In this document: piece by piece, positions 8,456 to 17,931 of the stretch
How the letters are laid out: the number at the start of each line of letters is the position of its first letter
Numbering within the stretch: the stretch's first letter is position 1
Source of the DNA: Chitinibacter sp. GC72
GTDB taxonomy: Bacteria > Pseudomonadota > Gammaproteobacteria > Burkholderiales > Chitinibacteraceae
Assembly (NCBI RefSeq): GCF_009760905.1
Contig: NZ_VIRW01000002.1
Coordinates: 285,194 to 349,193, forward strand
DNA length: 64,000 nucleotides
Reading direction: 5' to 3'
Notes under the pieces: model-generated
The model's database searches: none
The model's input: only the letters and a program-made list of their open reading frames with translations
What the model was told of the DNA's origin: nothing
Translations under genes and position numbers: made by a program

Positions 8456-8980
8456 ATGGCCGATCCATTTGTTGCCGAGATTCGCATTTTTCCGTTCAAT
8501 TTTGCCCCTAAAGGCTGGGCTTGGTGCGATGGGCAGTTGTTACCGCTCTCTCAGAACACTGCGCTATTCTCGCTACTGGGCACGACCTATGGCGGCAATG
8601 GCAAAAGCAACTTTGCCCTACCTGATTTACAAGGCAGGGCAGTAATGAATCCTGGTCAAGGACCGGGTCTGTCGCTACACGATCTGGGCGAACAGGGCGG
8701 CAGTGAGACTATTACGCTGATCGAGTCAGAAATGCCTTCGCACAACCACAGCATGATGGCTACTGCCGCCATCGGCAGTAGCCACTCTCCAGAGAACAAC
8801 GCTCTGGCTATTGGTGCAAAAGCGACGCCACTCTATAGCCCCGCCAGCTCGGCCTCGGGAACCATGCATACAGAAACGCTAATTGCCACGGGCGGCGATC
8901 AGCCGCACAACAATATGCAGCCCTACCTGACCTGTTATTTTGCGATTGCACTGCAAGGCATATTTCCACCCCGCACCTAA
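8456..8980 (+). CDS. Tail-collar (MdpB-like) protein 3
   Basis: This is the third paralogue, 174 residues, 11 nt after the second. It has FAPKGWAWCDGQLLPL, GTTYGGNGKSNFALPDLQGR, EMPSHNHSM and a NMQPYLTCYFAIALQGIFPPRT end. The central part is again unrelated to the other two. The three copies are separate genes of nearly equal length in one operon, the usual arrangement for this family in free-living bacteria. Confidence 0.85.
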   Translation: MADPFVAEIRIFPFNFAPKGWAWCDGQLLPLSQNTALFSLLGTTYGGNGKSNFALPDLQGRAVMNPGQGPGLSLHDLGEQGGSETITLIESEMPSHNHSMMATAAIGSSHSPENNALAIGAKATPLYSPASSASGTMHTETLIATGGDQPHNNMQPYLTCYFAIALQGIFPPRT

Positions 8981-9042
8981 CGCAATCCCCGCGAGCCCAT
9001 CGGGACAATGCAAGATCAAAATACAGTACAGAGGTTGTTCAG

Positions 9043-9606
9043 ATGAAGCACATTCGATGTTCAAAGCAGATCGCACTTTTAGCAATTACTTTACTGCTCA
9101 CCGCCTGCGGTGGTGGGGAATCAAATAACGACAAAGCACCAATTACACCAGCCAGTGCTTGTACCGGCGCAGTGCAAGAGTTGTTTGTTGCAATGCAGGG
9201 GAGCTATGACGGGCTAGCTGATCCTGCATTTGCTAGTGGTGCCGCCCTGCCATTGACTCCAGGAAAAGTATATCCGGTGATGATTTCCGGCAAAGAATGT
9301 GCCATCCGCTTTACAGGCAACAATGATGTGAAATACAACTTCATTTACGGCGAACCGGGAAACAAGGCAGCAAGCAAGTTAACAGGTTTTTCGGGTACAA
9401 CCATCATCAAAAACCCTGTCACCCTTAATCTGACAGAGAATCAATACAACATAAGTATTGCAACATCAAATAACACTATTGAACTAGAACGCAGAGTTAA
9501 ATCCATCTCCGGCGCAGAAGTGACTGATGGAGACTTGCATCTGTACAGCATCCCCGGCCCCGCCTCTTTTGGCGGAATGCAATTAAGAGCAGCCAGCAAA
9601 CGCTGA
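9043..9606 (+). CDS. Putative lipoprotein of unknown function
   Basis: This 187-residue protein has a lipoprotein signal peptide: a hydrophobic stretch followed by the lipobox LTAC, with Cys22 as the lipidated residue, then a Gly/Ser/Asn linker. The mature part contains two cysteines (CTGAVQELF and KECAIRF) and is predicted to be beta-rich. I do not recognise the family. It lies between the collar genes and the giant DUF4347 gene on the same strand, so it may serve the same system. Confidence 0.7.
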   Translation: MKHIRCSKQIALLAITLLLTACGGGESNNDKAPITPASACTGAVQELFVAMQGSYDGLADPAFASGAALPLTPGKVYPVMISGKECAIRFTGNNDVKYNFIYGEPGNKAASKLTGFSGTTIIKNPVTLNLTENQYNISIATSNNTIELERRVKSISGAEVTDGDLHLYSIPGPASFGGMQLRAASKR

Positions 9607-9741
9607 TACATATCGCAGACGGCTACGGCGGGTACGATAGGCGCTGGCCTCTTGTCTAAGAGCGATTACCCACCAAAGCTTTTCAAGCAAACAGCTATTA
9701 GATATTAAATACAACGCCCTACGGCAATCACCGGGTATCAA

Positions 9742-12700
9742 ATGAATATGCAAATCCATACTGCAAGCCAGAAAAATCAGTCTTTACTGCGCAATATTGC
9801 ATTTGTTGATGCTCGACTAGCCGATCACAAACAACTCGTTGCAGCTCTATCACCGATAATGCCAGTGATTATGATTCCAGCCGATCAAGACGGATTGGAG
9901 ATAATTAGTCACACGCTGACCAATATGCCCGGCATGTCGGTGGCTCATGTATTTTCACATGGCAGCGAAGGACGCGTGACTCTGGGCAGCAGCGTGCTCG
10001 ATGCCCGTGCGCTGGCAGAGCCGGAAAGCCGCGCGCAACTCGCCGCGATGGCTGACAGTCTGGGTCGGGATGGGCTGCTGGCGCTGTATGGCTGTGATGT
10101 GGCCAGCGGCCTGCAAGGCGAAGCATTTGTCAGCCGGCTGGCGCAGGAGACCGGCCTGCAGGTAGCCGCATCGGATGACCCGAGCGGCGCGCAGACGCTG
10201 GGCGGCGACTGGACACTGGAAGTGCTGGCGCTGGCCGATGGCAGCCTGAGCAGTGTGGCCACGCTGAGCGCCCCGCAGGCACTGGCCGATTACGGCCACA
10301 CGCTGGCCGCAGCACCTGCCGCCAGCGCGCAGGTGCAAATTGCCAGCGGCCACGACTACATTTCTGCCACACCGGGTACAGCACCGCTGAATGTACTCGG
10401 CGTGGTCGAGTTGTCCGATGGCAGTCGCGCCGTGCTGCTGGCCAATACGCATGCCCAGTATTACGACATGCCCAACCTCGATTACCTGCAGGTCGCCCTT
10501 GTCGATGGCGCGGGCAATGTCACCACCAGAATGCTCAGCGGCAATGTGGCCAACGTGGTCAACAATAATGCAAGCACCACCCACAATGCCGATGCCAACC
10601 TGCAGACCAACGATGGCGCGAATCTGGTCGCACTGAAAAATGGCGGCTTTGTCGTCGCGTCCTATTCCAATGACGGCTATGCCATCCAGATGTACGACAA
10701 TGCCGGCAATGCCGTCGGCCTGTCTGCGATAGCCACGCTGACCAATTCCCTCAATCCCGACGTCAGGGTGCTCGCGGCCGACGATGGCGGCTTTGTCGTC
10801 CTGTGGACGCAGAACAATTATCAGACGCTGAATTTCCAGCGGGTGAACGCCGATGGCAGCCTGAATGGCGCCCTGGTCAGCACCGCATTCAACACCAGCA
10901 CGCATACCCCCTACATCCAGGGCGCCGCCGTCGACCAGCATGGCAATCTGGCCATTCCGATCACAACCGACGACGTCTACACCCAAAGCCAGGTCAAGCT
11001 GTGGAATGCCAGCAATGGGCTGGTTGGCACCTATGACACGGCTTATTACCAGGCGCCGGCAATCATCACCGCAATGTACGGTGGCGGCTTTGACCTGTTT
11101 GGCAATGATGTGGTTTCCGGCGTTGGCAATACCAGCAGCGCCTACCATCTGCAGACACTGGGTACCGATGGCAGCCTGGGCCAGCTTGTTCGCGACGTCC
11201 TGCCACTGACCAATCTCAAATCGGTCAGCAAATCGATTTCGGGCGATATTCTGGCCATCAGCGGCGTGGATGGTGCTGCCAATACCGCTTATGTGATTGA
11301 TGGCTTCCAGCCTGCTGCGGCCAGCACTTTCCTGCTCGTCAATGACCAGAGCAAACTGGCGACGGCCCCCACCCTGGGCCCGGATGGCAATCTCGTCGCC
11401 GCCTGGCTGACTGGCGCAACGCTGACAGGCGAAGGACTCCCCGCTTCGGGCACGGTTTCGGTTGTCACCTACCTGGACGCCTTTACCCAGCCCAGCAATA
11501 TGCCGCCCACCCTGGCTGGCACATTCATGACCCAGGGTAACATTGGCGACAACGCCAGCATTGCGCCCTTCGCCAACCTCACCGTCAGCGATGCCGATTC
11601 GGCCAGCGGCAGCATCCGCATCACCTATCAGGCCGCCAACGGCACACTCAGCGGCGCCGGGCTGTCGGGCAGTGCTGGTGATTATGTGCTGGCCGCCGGT
11701 GGCATGGCGCTGGCCGAACTCAACGCGGCGCTGCGCGCACTGGTGTTCCACCCAACGGCCAACCAGGTCGTCGTTGGCGCCACGGTGCAGACCATCTTCA
11801 CGCTCACGCCCCAAGACGCCAGTGAGCAGGGCCGGGCCAATACGGCCAGTGTGGTGGTGGCAACCTCGATCAACGATGTGCCAACGCTGGCCAATCCGAT
11901 ACCCGACCAGAGTATTGCCGAAGATGCTCAACTCAGCTTTACCTTTGCGGCCAATACCTTCCTTGATCCAGATATTGGCGATGTATTTGGCTACAGCGCC
12001 CAGCTCGCTGGCGGCGGTGCGCTGCCCGCCTGGCTGAGCTTTGATGCCGCTACGCGTACCTTCAGCGGCACACCACTGAACGACGACGTGGGCACGCTCA
12101 CCATCGAAGTCATCGCCGCTGTCAACGGCGGTGCGGGCGGCACTGTCAGCGACCAGTTCACGCTGACCGTCACCAATACCAATGACGCCCCCACCCTTGC
12201 CAATGCCATCGCCGACCAGAATGCCAGCGAAGACACGGCCTTCAGCTTCCAGTTCGCCAGCAATGCCTTTGCCGATGTCGATGCCGGCGATACGCTGAGC
12301 TACAGCGCGCAACTCGCCGGCGGCGGCGCACTGCCGGCCTGGCTGAGCTTCGACGCCGCCACGCGTACCTTCAGCGGCACGCCGGCCAACGGCGATGTCG
12401 GTACTCTGGTGATTGATGTCATCGCCCGCGATGGTGGTGGCGCGACCGCTAGCGACACGTTCAGCCTCGTCGTCGCCAACACCAACGACGCACCGACGGT
12501 CGCCAATGCCATCGCCGACCAGAATGCCAGCGAAGACACGGCCTTCAACTTCCAGTTCGCCAGCGATGTCTTTGCCGACGCCGATGCCGGCGACACGCTG
12601 AACTACAGCGCGCAACTCGCCGGTGGCGGCGCGCTGCCGACCTGGCTGAGCTTCGATCCCGTTATGCGCACCTTCAGCGGCACACCGGCCAACGGCGATG

Positions 12701-15700
12701 TCGGCAGCATCAGCATCGATGTGATCGCAGCTGACGGCAACGGCGGCAGCATCAGCGATACCTTTACGCTGACGGTCGCCAACACCAACGATGCCCCGAC
12801 CATCGCCAATGCCATCGCCAACCAGAACGCCAGCGAAGACACCGCTTTCAGCTTCCAGTTCGCCAGCAATGCCTTTGCCGACATGGATGCCGGCGACACG
12901 CTGAGCTTCAGCGCGCAACTCGCCGGCGGTGGCGCACTGCCGGCATGGCTGAGCTTTGATGCCGTCACGCGTACCTTCAGCGGCACGCCGGGCAACGGTG
13001 ATGTCGGCAGCATCAGCATCGACGTGATCGCCGCTGACGGCAACGGCGGCAGCATCAGCGATACCTTTACGCTGACAGTCGCCAACACCAACGATGCCCC
13101 GACGGTTGCCAATGCCATCGCCGACCAGAATGCCAGCGAAGACACCGCTTTCAATTTCCAGTTTGCCAGCAATGCCTTTGCCGACGTCGATGTGGGTGAC
13201 ACGCTGAACTACAGTGCGCAACTCGCCGGTGGCGGCACACTGCCGGCCTGGCTGAGCTTTGATGCCGCCACGCGCACCTTCAGCGGCACGCCGGCCAATG
13301 GCGATGTCGGCAGCATCAGCATCGACGTGATCGCCGCTGACGACAATGGCAGCAGCATCAGCGATACCTTTACGCTGACGGTCGCCAACACCAACGATGC
13401 CCCGACCATCGCCAATGCCATCGCCGACCAGAATGCCAGCGAAGACGCGGTCTTCAATTTCCAGTTCGCCAGCAATACCTTTGCCGATATCGATGCCGGC
13501 GACACGCTGAGCTACAGCGCGCAGCTCGCCGGTGGTGGCGCACTGCCGGCATGGCTGAGCTTTGATGCCGTCACGCGTACCTTCAGCGGCACGCCGGGCA
13601 ACGGTGATGTCGGCAGCCTGAGCATTGACGTGATCGCGGCTGACGGCAACGGCGGCAGCATCAGTGATACCTTCACGCTGACAGTCGCCAACACCAATGA
13701 CGCCCCTAGCGTCGCCAATCCCATCGCCGACCAGAACGCCAGTGCCCGCATGCCGTTCAGCTTCACCTTTGCCGGCAACAGCTTTGCCGACGAGGATGCC
13801 GGCGACACGCTGACTTACAGTGCGCAACTCGCTGGCGGCAGCGCGCTGCCGGCCTGGCTGAGCTTCGATGCCGCCACACGCACCTTCAGCGGCACGCCCG
13901 ATGACGGCGATATCGGCACGCTGAACATCGAGCTGATCGCCAGTGATGGCCACGGCGGCAACGTCAGCGACAGCTTCGCGCTGGCGATCACCCCGCTCAA
14001 TCCGGAAGTGCTCAGTGTGCAGTCCACCAGCGCCAATGGCAGCTACAAGGCTGGCGCCACCCTCACGCTGACCGTCACCTTCGACCAGATCGTCACGGTA
14101 AACACCGCCGGCGGTACGCCAAGCCTGCTGCTGGAAACCGGGGGTATTGATCGCAAGGCCATTTACACGGGCGGCTCGGGAAGCAATACCCTCAGTTTCA
14201 GTTACACCGTGCAGGCAGGTAACGAGAGCATGGACCTGGATGTGCAGTCTGCCGGCGCACTGGCGCTCAATGGCGCCCGCATCCGCAACGCCGCCCTGAT
14301 GGATGCCATCCTGACCCTGCCGGCGCCCGGCGCAAGCGGCTCGCTCGGCGCCAATGCGGCGCTAGTTGTGGACACGCAAGCACCCACGGCGAGCATTGCC
14401 AGCTTGCAGCTATCCAGCGATACCGGCAGCTTTGCCAATGACTTTGTCACTCGCACCAGCGCGCAGACACTATCTGGCATGATCACCGGCGTACTCAGCG
14501 CCACTGATACGTTGCAGATTTCGCTGGATAACGGCAACAGCTGGCAAGTGGCCGACACGCTCGATACTGCGACAGGAGCCTGGTCGAACAGTATCAATCT
14601 GATGGGCAGCAATACAATGCGGGTTCGGGTTAAGGACCAGGCTGGCAACACCGGTCCAGAGAGGGTGCAAAGCTATGCACTCGATACACAAGCTCCCAGT
14701 GCGACAGTTAGCATCAGCAGCAACAGCCTTGGCAAGGACGCAGTGGCATCGGTCAGTTTTGCATTTTCCGAAGCCATCACGGGTCTGGACGCTAACGACA
14801 TCACCATTGAAAACGGCCAGCTTGGCAACCTGAGCAGCAATGATGGCGGAAGAAACTGGACCGCGACCTTCACACCGACCGCCGAAATCAGCGACAGCAG
14901 CAATGTCATTACACTGAATCTGACCGGTGTCAGCGATCTGGCCGGGAATGTGGGCAACGGTACAGCTGTTTCGGCCAATTACAGCATCAATACCGTTACT
15001 CCACCGCCTCCACCCACGCCAACTCCGACGCCGATTGGCACCTTCGATGGCATAACCGTCACCGAAGTCACCCAGAGCGATGGCAGCAAGGTCATTACCA
15101 TTCCGGTGATTCCCGATAGCCGCCCCGGCAATCCCGGCGGCACGCAGTCCTCGCATGTCGAGATTCCGCTGTTCAAGAACAGCATCGGACAGCCGGTACT
15201 GGAGCTCGGTCTGCCCGCAGGCTTTGGGCTGATTATCAGCGGACAACCTGCCGTACAAAACCCGGCCGCTGCCGACCGCACCCTGACCGACGCGATTTCT
15301 CGCGCGCTCTCGGACGATCTACTCACCCGCGAGCAGATCGTCACCGAGCTCAAAACATTCCTTGCCGGACTACCGACCGATGAGCGGCTGCTGATCCAGA
15401 GCATCACCCCGACACTACCAGCTGGGGCTGGTGTACCGGGCCTTCCCTTGATCATCACAGGTTCAAACCGACCAGAAGACGGTCAGCAGGCGCTGGTCAT
15501 CGATGTCAGCAAACTGCCCAAAGGTACGGTGATTCAGGTCAACGACATCGAGTTTCTCACCGTGATCGGTGAAATTCGTGCCATTGGCGGAGCAGGCCAG
15601 AATACAGCCGTCGGCGACGGTCAAACCCAATTTATGGTCCTGGGCGCCGACGACGATCTGATTTATGGCGGTGCAGGTAACGACACTGTTGGCTCGCTGG

Positions 15701-16632
15701 GCGGCAATGACCAGATTCATGGCGAGGCTGGCAATGATGTGGTTTATGGTGGTGCTGGCGATGACACAGTCAGTGGCGGCAGCGGCAATGACCGACTCAA
15801 TGGCGGCCTAGGCCAAGATACGGCGCTGATGAGCGGTGGCCGCAGCGACTACACGATCAGTACAGAAGGCAACACCGTGGTATTGACCCACAAGCTCGGT
15901 GAAATCGAGCGATTGATTGATGTTGAACTCATCAAATTCGCCAGCGGCAATGATCTGCAAGTAAGCTATGGCGAGGTACATACCACAGAAGAAAATGCCG
16001 ACATTCTGAAGATCAGCACAAGCACTCGCTATGTAGGAAGCTCAGCCAACGAGCAAGGCTATCTACCGATGGGGTTGGGTCTGACGATTGACGGTAATGC
16101 TGGTCATGACGTGCTGCAGTTGCAAGGTCAGGCCAGCGATTATCACCTAGGTAAGAACGGTAACGCACTGGAAATTACCCGCTATAGCGATGGAGCGATG
16201 TTCAGTTTGCAGAATGCTGAAATGCTGGCCTTTGACAGCCAGCAGACCGTGGTGCTAGCGCGCAATGGTATCGAAGCCACGCTGGCCAGACTGGTACAGG
16301 TCTACCTGAACCGAGATTCGAGCATGACTGAATGGCAGGAAGGCACTCAGGCCGTGGCGGCCTACCAAGCTGGCAGCATGACAGCGGAGAAGATTTTCGC
16401 GTGGTTCCATACCCAGAATCCAGGACTGGCAGGCCTAAGCAATGCCGCCTATGTGCAGACCTTATACCAAAACACACTAGGTCGTGCCGCCACACAAGGC
16501 GAGCAAAATACGCATGTTCAGCAACTCGAACAGCAAACGCTGAACCGTGATTGGCTAGCGGTAGAAATTGCCAATAGTGCGGAGACGATCAAAACAATAG
16601 GAACTGTAATTCAATTTGAAGACTGGTTATAA
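9742..16632 (+). CDS. Giant DUF4347 / cadherin-like repeat / RTX / DUF4214 protein, probably type I secreted
   Basis: This is a 2296-residue protein. Residues 1-190 form a DUF4347 domain containing VFSHGSEG (His73) and LALYGCDVA (Cys118). Residues 200-590 are beta-propeller-like. Residues 711-1419 hold seven putative Ig/cadherin-like repeats of about 101 residues, each with the LPAWLSFD and TFSGTP steps. Three Ig-like modules follow, then a Pro/Thr hinge near 1755, RTX nonapeptides at about 1967-2030 (GGAGNDTV, GGSGNDRL) and a DUF4214 domain at 2177-2296. There is no N-terminal signal. RTX repeats plus a C-terminal tail point to type I secretion, though no exporter genes are visible here. A surface adhesin or matrix role is inferred. 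Confidence 0.88.
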   Translation: MNMQIHTASQKNQSLLRNIAFVDARLADHKQLVAALSPIMPVIMIPADQDGLEIISHTLTNMPGMSVAHVFSHGSEGRVTLGSSVLDARALAEPESRAQLAAMADSLGRDGLLALYGCDVASGLQGEAFVSRLAQETGLQVAASDDPSGAQTLGGDWTLEVLALADGSLSSVATLSAPQALADYGHTLAAAPAASAQVQIASGHDYISATPGTAPLNVLGVVELSDGSRAVLLANTHAQYYDMPNLDYLQVALVDGAGNVTTRMLSGNVANVVNNNASTTHNADANLQTNDGANLVALKNGGFVVASYSNDGYAIQMYDNAGNAVGLSAIATLTNSLNPDVRVLAADDGGFVVLWTQNNYQTLNFQRVNADGSLNGALVSTAFNTSTHTPYIQGAAVDQHGNLAIPITTDDVYTQSQVKLWNASNGLVGTYDTAYYQAPAIITAMYGGGFDLFGNDVVSGVGNTSSAYHLQTLGTDGSLGQLVRDVLPLTNLKSVSKSISGDILAISGVDGAANTAYVIDGFQPAAASTFLLVNDQSKLATAPTLGPDGNLVAAWLTGATLTGEGLPASGTVSVVTYLDAFTQPSNMPPTLAGTFMTQGNIGDNASIAPFANLTVSDADSASGSIRITYQAANGTLSGAGLSGSAGDYVLAAGGMALAELNAALRALVFHPTANQVVVGATVQTIFTLTPQDASEQGRANTASVVVATSINDVPTLANPIPDQSIAEDAQLSFTFAANTFLDPDIGDVFGYSAQLAGGGALPAWLSFDAATRTFSGTPLNDDVGTLTIEVIAAVNGGAGGTVSDQFTLTVTNTNDAPTLANAIADQNASEDTAFSFQFASNAFADVDAGDTLSYSAQLAGGGALPAWLSFDAATRTFSGTPANGDVGTLVIDVIARDGGGATASDTFSLVVANTNDAPTVANAIADQNASEDTAFNFQFASDVFADADAGDTLNYSAQLAGGGALPTWLSFDPVMRTFSGTPANGDVGSISIDVIAADGNGGSISDTFTLTVANTNDAPTIANAIANQNASEDTAFSFQFASNAFADMDAGDTLSFSAQLAGGGALPAWLSFDAVTRTFSGTPGNGDVGSISIDVIAADGNGGSISDTFTLTVANTNDAPTVANAIADQNASEDTAFNFQFASNAFADVDVGDTLNYSAQLAGGGTLPAWLSFDAATRTFSGTPANGDVGSISIDVIAADDNGSSISDTFTLTVANTNDAPTIANAIADQNASEDAVFNFQFASNTFADIDAGDTLSYSAQLAGGGALPAWLSFDAVTRTFSGTPGNGDVGSLSIDVIAADGNGGSISDTFTLTVANTNDAPSVANPIADQNASARMPFSFTFAGNSFADEDAGDTLTYSAQLAGGSALPAWLSFDAATRTFSGTPDDGDIGTLNIELIASDGHGGNVSDSFALAITPLNPEVLSVQSTSANGSYKAGATLTLTVTFDQIVTVNTAGGTPSLLLETGGIDRKAIYTGGSGSNTLSFSYTVQAGNESMDLDVQSAGALALNGARIRNAALMDAILTLPAPGASGSLGANAALVVDTQAPTASIASLQLSSDTGSFANDFVTRTSAQTLSGMITGVLSATDTLQISLDNGNSWQVADTLDTATGAWSNSINLMGSNTMRVRVKDQAGNTGPERVQSYALDTQAPSATVSISSNSLGKDAVASVSFAFSEAITGLDANDITIENGQLGNLSSNDGGRNWTATFTPTAEISDSSNVITLNLTGVSDLAGNVGNGTAVSANYSINTVTPPPPPTPTPTPIGTFDGITVTEVTQSDGSKVITIPVIPDSRPGNPGGTQSSHVEIPLFKNSIGQPVLELGLPAGFGLIISGQPAVQNPAAADRTLTDAISRALSDDLLTREQIVTELKTFLAGLPTDERLLIQSITPTLPAGAGVPGLPLIITGSNRPEDGQQALVIDVSKLPKGTVIQVNDIEFLTVIGEIRAIGGAGQNTAVGDGQTQFMVLGADDDLIYGGAGNDTVGSLGGNDQIHGEAGNDVVYGGAGDDTVSGGSGNDRLNGGLGQDTALMSGGRSDYTISTEGNTVVLTHKLGEIERLIDVELIKFASGNDLQVSYGEVHTTEENADILKISTSTRYVGSSANEQGYLPMGLGLTIDGNAGHDVLQLQGQASDYHLGKNGNALEITRYSDGAMFSLQNAEMLAFDSQQTVVLARNGIEATLARLVQVYLNRDSSMTEWQEGTQAVAAYQAGSMTAEKIFAWFHTQNPGLAGLSNAAYVQTLYQNTLGRAATQGEQNTHVQQLEQQTLNRDWLAVEIANSAETIKTIGTVIQFEDWL
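11872..13998 (+). repeat. Seven tandem ~303-bp repeats inside the giant gene
   Basis: Units start at 11872, 12181, 12484, 12787, 13090, 13393 and 13696. Spacing is 309 bp for the first and exactly 303 bp for the rest. Units 2-6 are almost identical in protein and very similar in DNA; the first and last are more diverged. Each encodes one cadherin/Ig-like domain. Confidence 0.95.
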
Positions 16633-16710
16633 ATAACCCAACGCATTTGAGCATATCTAAGGTGGTTTTGATGGGAAATAGCGGCGTCTCCATCATTCAT
16701 GGCAATCGGG

Positions 16711-16733
16711 CTTCACGGCCTGCATTGCCGTGA
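16711..16733. terminator. Hairpin after the giant gene
   Basis: TTCACGGC and GCCGTGAA form a perfect 8-bp stem with a 7-nt loop, 80 bp past the giant gene stop and 30 bp before the convergent phosphatase stop. There is no T-run, so a terminator role is only possible. Confidence 0.4.
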
Positions 16734-16762
16734 AATTACCGATTCAAATACATTCAAATACA

Positions 16763-17362
16763 CTAAACGGGTAATGTGCATTCAATTCGCAGCAGCTCGC
16801 GATTGTGCAATTTATAAAACGCCTCTTGCGGCATATCCTGTGCCCACAGCGCGTCAAAATCCAAACCGGCATACACACCGCGCAGGATCTTCCCGAGCAA
16901 GCCATGCGCGACCACAATTAGCTGGTGTGGCAGCTGAGGATCGGCTAACCAATGCTCAATCCGCGCCAGCACGGCTTCATACGGCTCGCAATTGGGCGCA
17001 TTGAAGTGCCAATTGGGCTGTGTGGCCAGCACTGGAATTTCAGCATGCAATTGCTCGACGGGCGCGGCTTCCCATTCGCCAAACGCCACCTCGATCAGTC
17101 GGGGCTCGGCCTGAATCACCTCAGCAGGCAGCGCGAGCTCTTCACACACCAAACGGGCAGTTTGCATCGCCCGCCCCAATGGGCTGGCTATCATGTGCCA
17201 ATCGCGAGCATCATCGCCAAGCTGACGACGCAGCGCCGCCCCCATCGCGCGCGCTTGCGCCTGCCCCAGCTCGGTGAGCGGTGAATCGCAATGGCCTTGC
17301 ATCCGACGCTCGGCATTGAGCTCGGTTTGACCATGACGCAGTAAATAAATCGTACGAGACAT
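16763..17362 (-). CDS. Histidine phosphatase family protein
   Basis: This 199-residue phosphoglycerate-mutase-like phosphatase has the catalytic LLRHGQTELN at residues 6-15, the ERRMQGHCDSPLTELGQAQA block, the second arginine in SPLGRAMQTA and the second catalytic histidine in VVAHG. Substrates of this branch include sugar phosphates and alpha-ribazole phosphate; nothing nearby decides between them. The ATG at 17362 has GGGAG upstream; a start at 17416 would add an atypical 18-residue lead. It converges on the giant gene. Confidence 0.88.
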   Translation of the reverse strand: MSRTIYLLRHGQTELNAERRMQGHCDSPLTELGQAQARAMGAALRRQLGDDARDWHMIASPLGRAMQTARLVCEELALPAEVIQAEPRLIEVAFGEWEAAPVEQLHAEIPVLATQPNWHFNAPNCEPYEAVLARIEHWLADPQLPHQLIVVAHGLLGKILRGVYAGLDFDALWAQDMPQEAFYKLHNRELLRIECTLPV

Positions 17363-17461
17363 CAAAACTCCCAAAAAATTTGCGGCCGAATTTCCCCACA
17401 GAAATTCAGCCGCCACTTAAACTACCGCCGCGCCGCGCATGCGGCGAGCGTCAATCAATAA

Positions 17462-17920
17462 CTAGTGATGCGCCGTACGCGGCCACAATAACATCGGTGC
17501 GGCCACGCCAAAGGCCAGGGCAATCACAATCATACACGCGGTAATGCCGCTCACTCCGGCGCTGACCAATAATTGCGTGCCATCTGCGCCATGTGGCAAG
17601 GTAGCCATCCCCAGCAAGCCCTGCACCGCTTTATACATATAAGTACCCGGCACCATCGGAATCGCCGCGCTAACCGCAAAAATTGCCCCCGGCTCGTCAC
17701 GTCGCGCACCCCACCATTCGGCGAAAAAGCCAATCAGCAGCCCGGCACACAAGGTGCCCAGCACAATATCACCGCCGCCCATCATCACCAGCTTACGACA
17801 TGCATGCCCAGCAATCGCCAGTACGCCACACATCAGCAAAGTACGCGGCGGCACATTAAACAGCAGCGCAAACCCCAGCGCCGCCGGTGCCGCCCATAGC
17901 TCAAGCAACCAGGTATCCAT
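17462..17920 (-). CDS. ThrE-type exporter, small subunit (YjjB-like)
   Basis: This 152-residue integral membrane protein is of the ThrE_2/DUF3815 type. It has four to five hydrophobic segments, with the family block FAVSAAIPMVPGTYMYKAVQG near residues 81-101. It corresponds to the C-terminal half of the Corynebacterium threonine/serine exporter, or E. coli YjjB, which with YjjP exports small organic acids such as succinate. It lies 11 bp after the YjjP-like gene in the same operon. Confidence 0.82.
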   Translation of the reverse strand: MDTWLLELWAAPAALGFALLFNVPPRTLLMCGVLAIAGHACRKLVMMGGGDIVLGTLCAGLLIGFFAEWWGARRDEPGAIFAVSAAIPMVPGTYMYKAVQGLLGMATLPHGADGTQLLVSAGVSGITACMIVIALAFGVAAPMLLWPRTAHH

Positions 17921-17931
17921 CGCCAGCCCTT

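Noticed and set aside
7383..8980. Collar genes as part of a prophage
   Set aside because: No capsid, terminase, baseplate, lysis or integrase genes are nearby. The neighbours are secreted or Tat-exported bacterial proteins.
9955..13953. A 1332-codon open frame antisense to the giant gene
   Set aside because: It mirrors the GC-rich repeats of the real gene, has no ribosome binding site, and its protein is a monotonous Gly/Ala/Val/Asp pattern repeating every 101 residues.
11872..13998. Regular repeats as a possible CRISPR array
   Set aside because: Units are 303 bp, in frame and coding, with no short repeat/spacer structure. No CRISPR array was seen anywhere in the window.
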